A stretch of DNA of 64,000 nucleotides from Planctellipticum variicoloris (GCF_030622045.1 NZ_CP130886.1:6456001-6520000); one strand, 5' to 3'; numbered from the stretch's first letter, positions 29,188-39,382 are shown. A program made the numbers and translations. Notes: generated from the letters alone by a model not told the origin.

Positions 29188-30414
29188 TTAACCAACCGTC
29201 GATACCCCTCTCGCCTCCATCATCCCCACCAACCGCTCCACAGCCGCATCCGCAAACTCCGCATCATTGATATGCCGCTCCAGCTCCACCACCGGCACCG
29301 CCCCGTGCGTCGCCCGGATCCCCGCAAACAATGCCTCTCGCGCCGCCGGGTCGTCGAACGGCTTCCCCGCCGCGTCGATGGCTGAGACTCCCTTGAGCGG
29401 CAGCAGAATCGCCGTCGGGCCCGTCGCCGCCGCGGCCTTCCGGCCGATCTCTTCGCCGAGCAGCCGGTTCTCATCAGGCGTCGTCCGCATCAGCGTCACT
29501 GTCGGGTTGTGCTGATAGAACAGCCGGTCGCGGAACTTGTCCGGCACTGTCGCCCGCGGGCCGAAGTTCACCATGTCCAGCGCCCCCACCGAAATCACCT
29601 GCGGCACCCCCCGCTTCCCCGCCGCCGTCAGCCGGGTTGGACCGGCGGAGAGGACGCCCCCCACCAGTTCGTCCGCCAGCTCGGTCGTCGTGATGTCCAG
29701 TACCCCGGCGATCAGCCCGTCGGCAATCAACCCTTCCAGCGCCTCGCCGCCGTTCCCCGTCGCGTGGAACACCAGCACTTCATAGCCGGCCTCCTCCAGC
29801 CGCTGCCGGGCCCGGTCGACGCACGGCGTCGTTACGCCGAACATCGTCGCCGCGACGAGCGGCCGGTCCCCCGCCGGCAGCACGGGCTTGGGAAAGTGGA
29901 GCAGTCCCGCCATCGCGCGGGCGGCCGCGCTCAGCACCGTCCGGCTGATCCGGTTCAGCCCGGCGATGTCGACCACCGCATTGAGCATGAAAATGTCTTT
30001 GCCGCCGACATACGGCCGCGTCTGGCCCGAGGCCAGCGTGCTGACCATCACCTTCGGCACGCCGAGCGGCAGCGCCCGCATCGCCGCGGTCCCGATCGTC
30101 GCCCCCGCCGAGCCCCCGATCCCCAGCACGCCGTGGACCTCGCCGCGGGCATATGCCGCTGCGACGAGATTCGCCGCTCCCGCCGCCGCCAGCGTCACCG
30201 CTTCGCCCCGGTCGTTCCGCTCCCGGACGGCCGCCAGCGTCGTCCCCGCTGCGGCAAACACCTGCTCGCGCGAAACATCGGGCGTGATTGCGGGTTCGCC
30301 GAGGCAGCCGGCATCGACCACCACGGATGCCAACCCGCACCGCCGCAACTCGCTCCGGACGAAATCGAGCTCGACCCCTTTGGTATCGAGCGTCGCCAGC
30401 AGATAAACCGCCAT
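29188..30414 (-). CDS. Tm-1-like ATP-binding protein (UPF0261)
   Basis: A 408-residue protein of the UPF0261/Tm-1 family, two Rossmann-like halves. Motifs: Y-L-L-A-T-L-D-T-K-G-V-E (residues 4-15), G-V-L-G-I-G-G-S-A-G-A-T-I-G-T, V-M-V-S-T-L-A-S-G, T-P-C-V, F-H-A-T-G-N-G-G-E-A-L-E, and the C-terminal L-L-P-L-K-G-V-S. Family function in bacteria is unclear. Start ATG 30414. It lies inside the accessory region but is GC-rich (45 of 60 bases on the line at 29401), unlike the module before it. Confidence 0.9.
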   Translation of the reverse strand: MAVYLLATLDTKGVELDFVRSELRRCGLASVVVDAGCLGEPAITPDVSREQVFAAAGTTLAAVRERNDRGEAVTLAAAGAANLVAAAYARGEVHGVLGIGGSAGATIGTAAMRALPLGVPKVMVSTLASGQTRPYVGGKDIFMLNAVVDIAGLNRISRTVLSAAARAMAGLLHFPKPVLPAGDRPLVAATMFGVTTPCVDRARQRLEEAGYEVLVFHATGNGGEALEGLIADGLIAGVLDITTTELADELVGGVLSAGPTRLTAAGKRGVPQVISVGALDMVNFGPRATVPDKFRDRLFYQHNPTVTLMRTTPDENRLLGEEIGRKAAAATGPTAILLPLKGVSAIDAAGKPFDDPAAREALFAGIRATHGAVPVVELERHINDAEFADAAVERLVGMMEARGVSTVG

Positions 30415-30473
30415 GAGAGTTCTCCGATGCAGACTCCGGGATGCACACGCAGCGTTCGTTCGCCACGCTCCGT

Positions 30474-30597
30474 GACCCCGGCGGGGTCAAAGAGGGTCGC
30501 CAGGGGTTGAGGAGCGCTTCGCTCCGACACCCCTGGAAAGGGCGCAATCTCGCGCACGCATTCAAACACGAATTCGACCCCGCAGGGGTCGCAAAAC
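30474..30597. repeat. Dispersed repeat, family E, third direct copy
   Basis: GACCCCGGCGGGGTCAAAGA, GGGTCGCCAGGGGTTGAGGA and GCGCTTCGCTCCGACACCCC run in order, ending GACCCCGCAGGGGTCGCAAA. Same orientation as 26112-26206 and 27268-27368. It fills most of the gap between the UPF0261 gene and the kinase; the remainder (about 30738-30780) is T- and G-rich short-unit sequence (TTGGTCATTGGTGTTTTGTG). Confidence 0.78.
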
Positions 30598-30793
30598 GTC
30601 GAACGTAGCTCGCCCGCTTCGAATTCTCTACGACCCCTCCCGGTTCGAATATCGTACGCGGAGACCGATTCTCAGGGATGCCGCCGCGACCGCCGACAGG
30701 CCATATCGCCCACTGGTCATCCCCGACTACAATCCGCGGGGTTGGTCATTGGTGTTTTGTGATTTGGAGTTTGTCATTTGAAGGTTTTCCTCC

Positions 30794-32455
30794 GTGCCTG
30801 CCGTTGACCGCGACGAGATCCTCTTCGAAATCCTGGAGCAACTCCTGGAGGAGGCTCGCGCCGGGCGGCCCGTCGACCTCGAAGCCGCCGCCCGCCAGCA
30901 TCCGGAACTGGCGGACGAGCTTCGTTCCCTCTGGGCGACGATGCTCGTCGCCGAGGACCTCGGCAGCACCGTCGCCCGGGCCGACGAGCCCTGGCCGGTC
31001 CGGCTGGAGCTGAGCGCCGATCTTCCGCGCGATCCCGACTTTGGCGACTACGAACTCCTCGAAGAGCTCGGTCGCGGGGGCATGGGGGTCGTCTATCGCG
31101 CCCGGCAGCAGACGCTCAATCGCGTCGTCGCCCTGAAGATGATTCTCCGCGGCGATCTTGCCTCACCGGACGACGTTGCCCGCTTCCGCGCCGAGGCCGA
31201 AGCCGCCGCCCGCCTGCAGCACCCGCACATCGTCCCCGTCTACGAAGTCGGCGAGCACCGGGGCCGGCCTTACTTCAGCATGCAGCTCGTCGAAGGAGTC
31301 ACGCTGGCGCAGCGCCTGGCCGAAGGCCCGCTCCCCGCGCAACAGTCTGCGGAAATCCTCCTGCCGGTCTGCCGGGCCATTGCCGAGGCCCACCGGCACG
31401 GCGTCCTGCATCGAGATCTGAAGCCGTCGAATATCCTCATCGATCGCAGCGGGCGCAGCTTCGTGACGGATTTTGGCCTGGCGAAACGGATCGACACTGC
31501 CGGCGGCGGCGAGAGCCTGACGAACAGCGGAGCGATCCTCGGCACGCCGGGCTACATGGCCCCCGAGCAGGCCGCCGGGCAGCGGGGAGTCGTCGGTCCG
31601 GTCTCCGACGTCTACAGTCTGGGCGCCATTCTGTACGCGATGCTGACGGGACGTCCGCCGTTCCAGGCCGCGACTCCGGTCGACACGCTTCTGCTCGTGC
31701 TGGAGCAGGAGCCGCTCCCCCCGCGGATGCTCAACCCCCGCGCCGACGCCGACCTGGAAATGATCGCGCTCAAGTGCCTGCAGAAGCCGGCCGACCTCCG
31801 CTACGTCTCGGCGGACGCCCTGGCCGACGATCTGCGGGCCTTCTTACAGAACGAACCGATCGCCGCCCGATCGTCGCAGTTCTCGCAGATCATCACCCGC
31901 GCGTTCCGCGAAACGCATCATGCCTCGATCCTCGAAAATTGGGGCCTGCTCTGGATGTGGCACAGCGCGGTCGTCTTCGCCCTCTGCCTGATCACCAACA
32001 CCATGCAGTGGAGCGATATCGCCTCCCGCTGGCCCTATGTGGCGTTGTGGTCCCTCGGCGTCGGAACCTGGGCCGCGATCTTCTGGGAGCTCCGACGACG
32101 CTCAGGACCGATCACGTTCGTTGAGCGCCAGATCGCCCATATCTGGGCCGGCAGCACGATCGCCAGCACGCTGCTGTTCGGGCTGGAATGGGCCCTCGAT
32201 CTCCCCGTGCTGACCCTCTCGGCCGTCCTGCCGCTGATCGCCGGTCAGACCTTTCTGGTGAAGGCCGGCATCCTGTCGGGCAAGTTTTACATCCAGTCGG
32301 CCGCCCTGTTTGCGACATCGTTCGTCATGGCGCTGCTGCACGCGCATCCCACGTATGACATCAGCATCACGCTGTTCGGCTTCGTGCTGGGTCTGTGCTT
32401 CTTTCTCCCCGGACTGAAATACTACCGGCAGCGCCGGCTCGGCCGGTCCGTCTAA
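30794..32455 (+). CDS. Membrane-anchored Ser/Thr protein kinase
   Basis: A 553-residue Hanks-type kinase starting at GTG 30794 (no ATG available nearby). An N-terminal helical segment (residues 1-75) precedes the kinase domain (about 83-350). All key parts are seen: G-R-G-G-M-G-V-V-Y (P-loop), catalytic lysine K115 in V-A-L-K, H206-R-D208-L-K-P-S-N, D226-F-G, G-T-P-G-Y-M-A-P-E and D-V-Y-S-L-G. After it come roughly six hydrophobic helices (residues about 380-540; for example LWMWHSAVVFALCLI, VLTLSAVLPLIAGQTFLV, LFGFVLGLCFFLPGL). There is no extracellular PASTA-type sensor. A stand-alone gene; targets unknown. Confidence 0.92.
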   Translation: MPAVDRDEILFEILEQLLEEARAGRPVDLEAAARQHPELADELRSLWATMLVAEDLGSTVARADEPWPVRLELSADLPRDPDFGDYELLEELGRGGMGVVYRARQQTLNRVVALKMILRGDLASPDDVARFRAEAEAAARLQHPHIVPVYEVGEHRGRPYFSMQLVEGVTLAQRLAEGPLPAQQSAEILLPVCRAIAEAHRHGVLHRDLKPSNILIDRSGRSFVTDFGLAKRIDTAGGGESLTNSGAILGTPGYMAPEQAAGQRGVVGPVSDVYSLGAILYAMLTGRPPFQAATPVDTLLLVLEQEPLPPRMLNPRADADLEMIALKCLQKPADLRYVSADALADDLRAFLQNEPIAARSSQFSQIITRAFRETHHASILENWGLLWMWHSAVVFALCLITNTMQWSDIASRWPYVALWSLGVGTWAAIFWELRRRSGPITFVERQIAHIWAGSTIASTLLFGLEWALDLPVLTLSAVLPLIAGQTFLVKAGILSGKFYIQSAALFATSFVMALLHAHPTYDISITLFGFVLGLCFFLPGLKYYRQRRLGRSV

Positions 32456-32701
32456 TGTCGCCCTGTGACGACATGACCGGCAATTCTGCCTCAAGTCTCG
32501 CCGCGGCTTCATCTTGCAGACATTTTGACTGCCGCCAGCGATTCCAGTCGCTCCGCGAATTCCCGTCGGTTTGTCGCATTTTCGGAACGCCCCCCGCAGA
32601 TCCGCCTTGTCGGGGCCGCGCGGAGAGTGGAATAATGGCAGCCGCTCGACAGGCGTACTCACTCCTGGGCCTACCCCAATCAACCGGCCGGATGCTCTCC
32701 G

Positions 32702-35674
32702 ATGTCGCTCCAGAGATCTGCCTCCCTTGCCGTCGTCGTTGCTCTCGCCTGCATGGGGCCGGAGACGCTCTGCGCCCAACCCGGACGCCCGGGCGGACCC
32801 GGCGGCCAACCCGTCCCGGGCCAGCCCAATCCGGGGCAACCCGGTCAGCCCAATCCGGGCGAGGCAAAGCCCGGCGAAGCGAAACCTGGCGAAGCCAAAC
32901 CGGGCGAGCAACCGGGCGCCGGCGCCCCCGCGCCCATCAACCGCTCGGCGCTGAAGCGGCCGGAAATCCGTGGCAAGCGCCTGGTGCTGCCGCTCGGCCC
33001 CGACGGCAAAGTGCAGCTCAGTTTCGTCGGCCAGAAATGGCTCGACGTCCTGGAGTGGTACGCCGACCTCGCCGGCCTCAGCCTCGACTGGCAGGAGCTC
33101 CCCGGCGACGAACTCAACCTCCGCACGCAGCGCAGTTACACCGTCGACGAAGTCCGCGACATTCTCAACCGCCACCTGCTGGACCGCGGCTACACGCTGC
33201 TCCTCAACGGCGAAGTCCTCACCGTCGCCAACCTGAAGAAGCTCGACGCCGGCCTCCTCCCGCGCGTCGACCTCAAGGAACTCGACACCCGCCAGGACCA
33301 CGAGTTCGTCAAAGTCTCCTTCCGACTCGACTGGCTGATCGCCGAACAGGCGGTCGAAGAGCTCAAGCCGATGCTCAGCCCCTACGGCAAACTCGTCGGC
33401 CTGAAAGCGACCAATCGCATTGAGGCCATCGACGCCGTCGCCAACCTCCGCGAAATCGCCTCGCTCCTCAGCCAGGAGCAGTCTGACAACGGCCAGGAGC
33501 GGCTGGTGCAGGAATTCAAGCTCCAGCACGTGCGCGCCGACGACGCCTACTCCATGCTGATGGACCTGCTCGGCCAGGAAAAGCCCAAGAAAGACGACAA
33601 TTCGCCGATGGATCCCCGGCGGATGATGCAGATGCAGCAGCAGATGCAACAGATGCAGCAAATGCAGCAGCAGGGAGGCGGCAAGCCCGGCGGTCCGACG
33701 CAGCCGTCAAAGGTCTACCTGGTCGTCAACCGCCGTGAAAACAGCATCCTGGCGAATGGTCCGCCGAACCTGATCGCCGTCGTGGCGCAGGCGGTCAAAA
33801 CGCTCGATGTCCCGTCCGAGAACGACCAGTCCCTGCTGCAGAACCCGAACCGGATGCAGGTCTACCGCCTGTCCGCGATCGATCCCGAGGCATTCGCGGA
33901 AGTCCTGCAGGAGCTCGGCCAGCTCGATCCGAATACGCAGGTCAAAGTCGACAAAAAAAACAAAGCGATCATCGTCCAGGGGACCCTTGCCGACCATCTG
34001 ACGATTCGGCAGCTCGTCGACCGGATGGACGGCACCGATCGGAATTTCCAGGTCGTCCGGCTTCGCCGGCTGGAGGCGGAATACGTCGCCGGGACCATTG
34101 AATTCATGATGGGCGCCGGGGAAAAGAAGCAGAACAATCGCCGCAGCTACTCGTTCTACTACGACCCGTTCGGATCGAGCGGCGGCAACAGCGAAGAAGC
34201 CAACCCGCGCCAGGGGTTCCGCGTCGACGCCGACGTCGAACACAATCGCCTGCTGATCTGGGCCAACGAAGTCGAAATGGCCGAAGTCACCAATCTGCTC
34301 CAGAAACTGGGAGAGATTCCCATCGGCGAACAAGTCGGGTCGCGGCTGCGTCGACTCGACTCGATTCCGCTCGAGGACGGCCAGCAGGTGCTCGAACGTC
34401 TGCGGGAGCTCTGGCCCGGCATGGGCAACAATCCGCTGATCATCGAACCCGCCCCGCAGAAGCCGGAGCCCCGGAAACCGGCCGAACCCTCGACCGACGC
34501 CGGCTCGCCAGCTCGCGCCCGACCAACGTCGCGCCCTGAGAACAGCCCGTCGTTCCGATTCAGCAAGAGCACCGTTCGCCGCGCCGCGCCGTCGCAATTG
34601 CTGGCGGAGGCTGCCACGGAACCCGCCGAAGAGGCTCGCGAGTCCGCCCCTCCGGCCACCGGGGGCGATGAGACTGCGGCGCCCGGTTTTCCAGCCCGGC
34701 GCAACCCGCGGATCGCCGAGCCCGCCCCGATCCGGATCCTGCAGGATGCGAACGGTCGCTGGACGCTGCAGTCCGAAGACACCGCCGCTCTGGACCGGAT
34801 TGAGGACCTGCTGCAGGATCTGACGCCGCCGCGCAAAGACTACCGCATCTTTCAGATGAAGAATAAAAGCACCTGGGCCTGGGGCGTGGCCCAGCGGCTG
34901 GAGGACTTCTTCAAGGAAGACAAGGACAACGAAGACTCGGGCCGCTCCCGTTTCTGGTACTACGAGCCGGAGCCGGCCAAGGATTCTGAACGGAGCCGGC
35001 TGTCGAAGAAGAAGCCGCTGAAGTTCATCCCCGACAGCGACTCGAATTCGATCCTCGTCACCGGGGCCGACCCCGCCCAGATGCGGATCATCGAAGAACT
35101 GATCGAAGCGTTCGACGTCCCGGCGGAATCCGACAGCATGGCGGTCCGGAAGACGCAGATCTTTCCGCTCCGCTTCAGCAAGGCCAAGGTCGTCGCCGAC
35201 GCCATCAAGGACGTCTACCGCGACCTCCTCAGCGAGAACGACAAGGCTCTGGCCAATCAGCAGAAAAAGGACGACCAGCGTCCCGTCGAACGAACCGTGA
35301 CCTATCTGTACGATCCGCCCGCCGCCGGAGACAGCCAGGCGCCCCCGTCCCCGGTCAAATTCAAGGGGCTGTTGTCGATCGGCGTCGACGAACTGTCGAA
35401 TACGCTGGTCGTTTCGGCCACGGAAGGCTTGCTCGAAAACATCGGTCAGATGATCGACTCCCTCGATGACGCCGCCCGTCCGACGGTCCCCTCCATGCAG
35501 GTTCTGCAGGTCCGCGGCATTCCGCTCGACGAGCTTCAGAAGAAGCTCGACAAAATGCTCAAAGAACCCAAGTCTCGGCAACCGAAGCCGAATCAACCCC
35601 AGAACGGGCAGCCGCAGAACGGCCAGCCTCAGCAGCAGCCGCAGCAGGCGGGGCCGTTCGGTGACGAGGATTGA
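32702..35674 (+). CDS. Secretin N-domain repeat protein without a secretin pore
   Basis: A 990-residue exported protein (signal residues 1-25, ending TLCAQP). A proline-glycine linker with tandem P-G-E-A-K units lies at about residues 27-70. The rest is a chain of short GspD-like N0/N1 domains, for example V-V-N-R-R-E-N-S-I-L-A-N-G, the A-I-I-V-Q-G strand, D-S-D-S-N-S-I-L-V-T-G and L-S-N-T-L-V-V-S-A-T. A methionine-glutamine run (M-Q-M-Q-Q-Q ...) is near residue 305. The C-terminal beta-barrel of true secretins is absent. Such proteins are typical of planctomycetes and may be periplasmic scaffolds. The last 14 bases overlap the next gene. Confidence 0.85.
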   Translation: MSLQRSASLAVVVALACMGPETLCAQPGRPGGPGGQPVPGQPNPGQPGQPNPGEAKPGEAKPGEAKPGEQPGAGAPAPINRSALKRPEIRGKRLVLPLGPDGKVQLSFVGQKWLDVLEWYADLAGLSLDWQELPGDELNLRTQRSYTVDEVRDILNRHLLDRGYTLLLNGEVLTVANLKKLDAGLLPRVDLKELDTRQDHEFVKVSFRLDWLIAEQAVEELKPMLSPYGKLVGLKATNRIEAIDAVANLREIASLLSQEQSDNGQERLVQEFKLQHVRADDAYSMLMDLLGQEKPKKDDNSPMDPRRMMQMQQQMQQMQQMQQQGGGKPGGPTQPSKVYLVVNRRENSILANGPPNLIAVVAQAVKTLDVPSENDQSLLQNPNRMQVYRLSAIDPEAFAEVLQELGQLDPNTQVKVDKKNKAIIVQGTLADHLTIRQLVDRMDGTDRNFQVVRLRRLEAEYVAGTIEFMMGAGEKKQNNRRSYSFYYDPFGSSGGNSEEANPRQGFRVDADVEHNRLLIWANEVEMAEVTNLLQKLGEIPIGEQVGSRLRRLDSIPLEDGQQVLERLRELWPGMGNNPLIIEPAPQKPEPRKPAEPSTDAGSPARARPTSRPENSPSFRFSKSTVRRAAPSQLLAEAATEPAEEARESAPPATGGDETAAPGFPARRNPRIAEPAPIRILQDANGRWTLQSEDTAALDRIEDLLQDLTPPRKDYRIFQMKNKSTWAWGVAQRLEDFFKEDKDNEDSGRSRFWYYEPEPAKDSERSRLSKKKPLKFIPDSDSNSILVTGADPAQMRIIEELIEAFDVPAESDSMAVRKTQIFPLRFSKAKVVADAIKDVYRDLLSENDKALANQQKKDDQRPVERTVTYLYDPPAAGDSQAPPSPVKFKGLLSIGVDELSNTLVVSATEGLLENIGQMIDSLDDAARPTVPSMQVLQVRGIPLDELQKKLDKMLKEPKSRQPKPNQPQNGQPQNGQPQQQPQQAGPFGDED

Positions 35675-36506
35675 GCCGTCGCTGGTGCGGCGCAGCCGCC
35701 CGGCGATGGGCGCACTGGCCGAAGTGTTTCTGATCGGCGACGACGAACGGCGGCTTGCCGCGGCCGCCGAGACGGCTCTCGACGAGATCGAACGTCTCTC
35801 CGATCGCTGGTCGCGGTTCTCACCCGCCAGCGAAGTCTCCCGTCTCAATCGCGAGGCCGCCTGCGGCTGGGTGCTCGTCGATCGCGAGCTGTTCGCCGTC
35901 TTCGCCGAGTGCGACCGCTGGCGGCGGCTCACGGCAGGCGCATTCGACATCACGGCGGATTCGTGGCGGAGCGGAGACGGCCCGCGAATCAGCGGCGCTG
36001 ACATCGAACTGGACGCCGTACGATGCGCCATCCGATTCCGCGTCGAAGCCCTCCGCCTGGATCTGGGCGCATACGGCAAAGGCGCCGCGCTCGACCTGGC
36101 GGGAGCGATCATCCACGAACTGGGTCTGGACAACTGGCTGCTGCAGATCGGAACCAGTTCGGTCCTGACGTGCGGAGCAGGGCCGGCCGGCGATGGCTGG
36201 CCCGTGAAGCTGCGAGATCCGAATCGGCCGGATGTCATCGTCCGGGAGCTGATGCTGCGAGATCGGGCCTTGTCGTGCTCGGCGGCGCTGGCGCCTGATG
36301 CAAGCGACTCTGACGTGATCGATCCCCGGACCGGTCAGCCGCTGCGCGAGCAGCGGGCCTGCTGCGTCACCGCCGAGTCGGCCGGAGCGGCCGAGGCGTT
36401 GTCGACGGCCTGCATTGTCACGGGACCGGACGAGCTCCCGACAGCAATGATTCAAGGCGTGCGAGTTTCCGCGATCGTGGACTGGCTCTGTCCCTCCCGG
36501 CGGTGA
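35661..36506 (+). CDS. ApbE-like FAD:protein FMN transferase
   Basis: A 281-residue member of the ApbE family, which attaches FMN covalently to threonine of exported flavoproteins. Features: R-P-A-M-G-A near the N-terminus, W-S-R-F-S-P-A-S-E-V-S-R-L-N, T-A-G-A-F-D-I-T, L-D-L-G-A-Y-G-K-G-A-A-L-D, and C-terminal H/D-V-I-D-P-R-T-G-Q-P-L. No lipobox or signal is seen, unlike many ApbE proteins. The start is uncertain: GTG 35661 keeps the usual strand ahead of the M-G motif and overlaps the upstream stop; ATG 35706 would cut into the domain. Probably translationally coupled to the secretin-N gene. Confidence 0.82.
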   Translation: MTRIEPSLVRRSRPAMGALAEVFLIGDDERRLAAAAETALDEIERLSDRWSRFSPASEVSRLNREAACGWVLVDRELFAVFAECDRWRRLTAGAFDITADSWRSGDGPRISGADIELDAVRCAIRFRVEALRLDLGAYGKGAALDLAGAIIHELGLDNWLLQIGTSSVLTCGAGPAGDGWPVKLRDPNRPDVIVRELMLRDRALSCSAALAPDASDSDVIDPRTGQPLREQRACCVTAESAGAAEALSTACIVTGPDELPTAMIQGVRVSAIVDWLCPSRR

Positions 36507-36691
36507 TTTTCCGGCGACTCCCAAGCCCTTGCTTTCAGCCGGGTTGCATCCACTGCCCCTGCAAATCGCACCGTGTGAATGCGTTTTCGCCAGTTCCTCG
36601 CCAATTCTTCATGATCGGTGCGTATCGTGCCCGAATTCTAAGACAGGAATGATTTCTGGAATTCATTCGTTGCACTATCTGGAGTCGCTCC

Positions 36692-37660
36692 GTGACCACC
36701 CACTTCGCCCGCCGCCGTCCTCGGGGATTCACCCTGATTGAATTGCTGGTCGTGATCGCGATCATCGCGATTCTGATCGCCCTGCTGCTCCCCGCCGTTC
36801 AGCAGGCCCGCGAGGCCGCCCGGCGGACGCAATGCCGCAACAACCTGAAGCAGATCGGGCTGGCGCTGCATAATTACCACGACACCTTTCAGGCCCTCCC
36901 CTCGGGCAGCATTGTGGTCCTGAATGCCGCCGGCAACCGGTACTACGGTCACGGCTGGACCTGGCACGCCAGCATCCTCCCCTATCTCGATCAGGCTCCC
37001 ATGTACAATCAGATTCAGGGCCCGAATTCGGGCGGCCTCGGGGCTGAGCTCGGCGGAACCGCCGATCCGAAGCAGGCCCTGGTCGGCCGGACCGTCATGT
37101 CGGTGTTCTGGTGTCCCTCGCAGCCGGATCCGACGGCGGGGCCTCAAAAGGGCGGATACTCCCCATCCAACTACAACGGCAACATGGGGACGCTCATCGG
37201 TAACAACGGCGATAACTGTTACGGCGGTTCCATCAACACCGCCGCTGAAATGAGGGCTCCCGGCGGTTGCATGAACGCCAACGGAATGTTCTTCATCAGC
37301 AGCAATGTTCGCTTTCGAGACGTCACGGACGGACTCTCCAACACGATCTCGGTGAGCGAAGTCATCGATTCCGGCGGCGCCGCCAACATGCTGGGGGGCG
37401 GGGGCAGCGACCGCAAGCACGGATTTTCCGGCGGCGCCGACAGCAATCCTCCGGAGGAAATGAGCGAATACCTCATCGCCGCGGAAAGCAACGACCCGAT
37501 CAATCGCTACACGGAAGAGGCGGCCGGCAGCCACCACGTGGGCGGCGCGCACTTCCTGCTGAGCGACGGGAGCGTCCGGTTTCTCTCGCAGAACATCCAC
37601 ATGGGGACCTATCGGGCGCTCAGCACCCGGGCCGGCGGAGAAACCATCGGCGAGTTCTGA
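36692..37660 (+). CDS. DUF1559 protein with prepilin-like N-terminus, copy 1
   Basis: A 322-residue protein starting at GTG 36692 (GGAG at 36681-36684). The N-terminus is a type IV pilin-like cleavage and methylation segment ([22 protein letters not shown]) followed by the DUF1559 hallmark [10 protein letters not shown]. The C-terminus carries the H-x9-DG motif ([14 protein letters not shown]). Such pseudopilin-type proteins are hugely expanded in planctomycetes; role in pilus-like surface structures is inferred. It is nearly identical to 38414-39382, with the same length. Confidence 0.93.
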   Translation: MTTHFARRRPRGFTLIELLVVIAIIAILIALLLPAVQQAREAARRTQCRNNLKQIGLALHNYHDTFQALPSGSIVVLNAAGNRYYGHGWTWHASILPYLDQAPMYNQIQGPNSGGLGAELGGTADPKQALVGRTVMSVFWCPSQPDPTAGPQKGGYSPSNYNGNMGTLIGNNGDNCYGGSINTAAEMRAPGGCMNANGMFFISSNVRFRDVTDGLSNTISVSEVIDSGGAANMLGGGGSDRKHGFSGGADSNPPEEMSEYLIAAESNDPINRYTEEAAGSHHVGGAHFLLSDGSVRFLSQNIHMGTYRALSTRAGGETIGEF

Positions 37661-37736
37661 GAGTCCGCCTTCCCCGAGAGCGTGCTCTGGATCTGTATTG
37701 CGTTTCAGCGGTTTCAGGAAAGTGCGGGTTCCAGCA

Positions 37737-38174
37737 GTGAAGACGACGAGCGGCAGTATTCTTGCAGCGGCGATTCTGCTCCTGGCTCTGTCGGGTTGCG
37801 GCGGCGTCGGCGATCAGCCGGAGTTGGGGTTGGTCACCGGGACCGTGATGCTGGATAACGAGCCCTTGAGCGGTATTGCGGTGACGTTCCTGCCGGACAA
37901 CGGCCGTCCTGCGACCGGAACAACCGATGAGAATGGCGACTACAAGTTGATTTACATCGGCAAGACGCCAGGGTGCAAGGTCGGGCATAACCGGGTTGAG
38001 ATCGGCTACGCCGAAGAAGAAGACGAGGGCGTCGAAACGGAAGGGGACGACGCCGTACAGACGCCGGGCGACACCGGGCAAAAAGACATTCCGGCCCGCT
38101 ATAACGCTGAGTCCGAGCTGGAAGCGGATGTCAAGCCCGGTGAGAACGTGTTTAACTTCGATCTGAAGCGGTGA
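37737..38174 (+). CDS. Small lipoprotein with Ig-like/carboxypeptidase-regulatory fold, copy 1
   Basis: A 145-residue lipoprotein. The start is taken as GTG 37737, since its upstream context (CAGGAAAG ... GGTTCC) aligns with that before the ATG of the second copy at 39575. The signal peptide ends in a lipobox L-A-L-S-G-C. Then G-L-V-T-G-T-V-M-L-D-N-E-P-L-S-G-I-A-V-T-F-L-P, a transthyretin/carboxypeptidase-regulatory-like beta sandwich (T-D-E-N-G-D-Y), and an acidic loop (E-E-E-D-E-G-V-E). It is the second gene of a duplicated DUF1559-lipoprotein pair and probably acts with its neighbour at the cell surface (inference). Confidence 0.82.
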   Translation: MKTTSGSILAAAILLLALSGCGGVGDQPELGLVTGTVMLDNEPLSGIAVTFLPDNGRPATGTTDENGDYKLIYIGKTPGCKVGHNRVEIGYAEEEDEGVETEGDDAVQTPGDTGQKDIPARYNAESELEADVKPGENVFNFDLKR

Positions 38175-38413
38175 GGTGACCCGAGGCGCGCCGCGCGAGC
38201 CCTCTGCCGCCCTGCCGCACGCGTTCTGGCCCTGAACGGCAGGCAGCAGTCGCCGCACACATCAATGCATGGCAATCTTCATATGCGAAGATTGTGAAGA
38301 CGAATTCATCGGCTCTGCATCGCTTCTACACAATCCGTCTCTATCGTCGCGGTGTTGTTCGGCGGCGATTGTCGCCGGGTTGTGTCTTCCGTCGCTTGCT
38401 GGAGCTTTCACCC

Positions 38414-39382
38414 ATGCCGTCTCAATCGTCTCGCTCACCCCGGCGAGGCTTCACCCTGATCGAACTCCTGGTGGTGATCGCGATCATCGCCATCCTGATC
38501 GCCCTGCTGCTCCCCGCCGTCCAGCAGGCCCGCGAGGCCGCCCGACGCACGCAGTGCAAGAACAGCCTGAAGCAGATCGGGCTGGCGCTGCACAACTACC
38601 ACGACACCTTTCAGGCGATCCCCTCGGGCAGCATCGTGCTCCTGAATGCCGCCGGCACCACGTACAACGGTCACGGCTGGACGTGGCACGCCAGCATCCT
38701 GCCCTATCTCGATCAGGCTCCGATGTACAACGAGATTCAGGGGCCGAATTCGGGCGGCATGGGTGCGGAGCTCGGTGGAACCACTGATCCGAAGCAGGCG
38801 CTGGTCGGTCGGACCGTGATGTCGGTGTTCTGGTGCCCCTCGCAACCGGATACGACCGGGGGAGTTCAGAAGAACGGTTATTCCCCGTCCAACTACAACG
38901 GCAACATGGGGACCCTCATCGGCTACAACGGAGACGACTGCTATGGCGGCTCGGTGACCAATGCCGCCGGAATGCGAGCCCCCGGCGGATGCATGAACGC
39001 CAACGGGATGTTCTTCATCAGCAGCAGCGTTCGTTTTCGCGATGTCACGGACGGGCTCTCCAACACGATCGCCGTCAGCGAAGTGATCGACTCCGGCGGA
39101 GACGCCGCGAATCTGGGCGGCGGGGGCAGCGACCGCAAGCATGGGTTTTCCGGAGGCGCCGACAGCAATCCGCCCACGGAAATGAGTGAGTACCTGATTG
39201 CCGCGGAGGGCAATGACCCGATCAATCAATACACGGAGGAAGCGGCCGGCAGCCATCACGTCGGCGGAGCCCATTTCCTGCTGAGCGACGGGAGCGTCCG
39301 GTTTCTCTCGGAAAACATCCACATGCCGACCTACCAGGCCCTCAGCACCCGCGCGGGCGGAGAAACCATCGGCGAGTTCTAA
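38414..39382 (+). CDS. DUF1559 protein with prepilin-like N-terminus, copy 2
   Basis: A 322-residue near-twin of the protein at 36692-37660. Start ATG 38414 gives the usual short basic leader ([13 protein letters not shown]) before the T-L-I-E-L prepilin segment; the longer frame to 38294 is not used. [10 protein letters not shown] and the C-terminal [13 protein letters not shown] are conserved. Differences from copy 1 are scattered substitutions only, consistent with a recent tandem duplication of the two-gene unit. Confidence 0.93.
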   Translation: MPSQSSRSPRRGFTLIELLVVIAIIAILIALLLPAVQQAREAARRTQCKNSLKQIGLALHNYHDTFQAIPSGSIVLLNAAGTTYNGHGWTWHASILPYLDQAPMYNEIQGPNSGGMGAELGGTTDPKQALVGRTVMSVFWCPSQPDTTGGVQKNGYSPSNYNGNMGTLIGYNGDDCYGGSVTNAAGMRAPGGCMNANGMFFISSSVRFRDVTDGLSNTIAVSEVIDSGGDAANLGGGGSDRKHGFSGGADSNPPTEMSEYLIAAEGNDPINQYTEEAAGSHHVGGAHFLLSDGSVRFLSENIHMPTYQALSTRAGGETIGEF

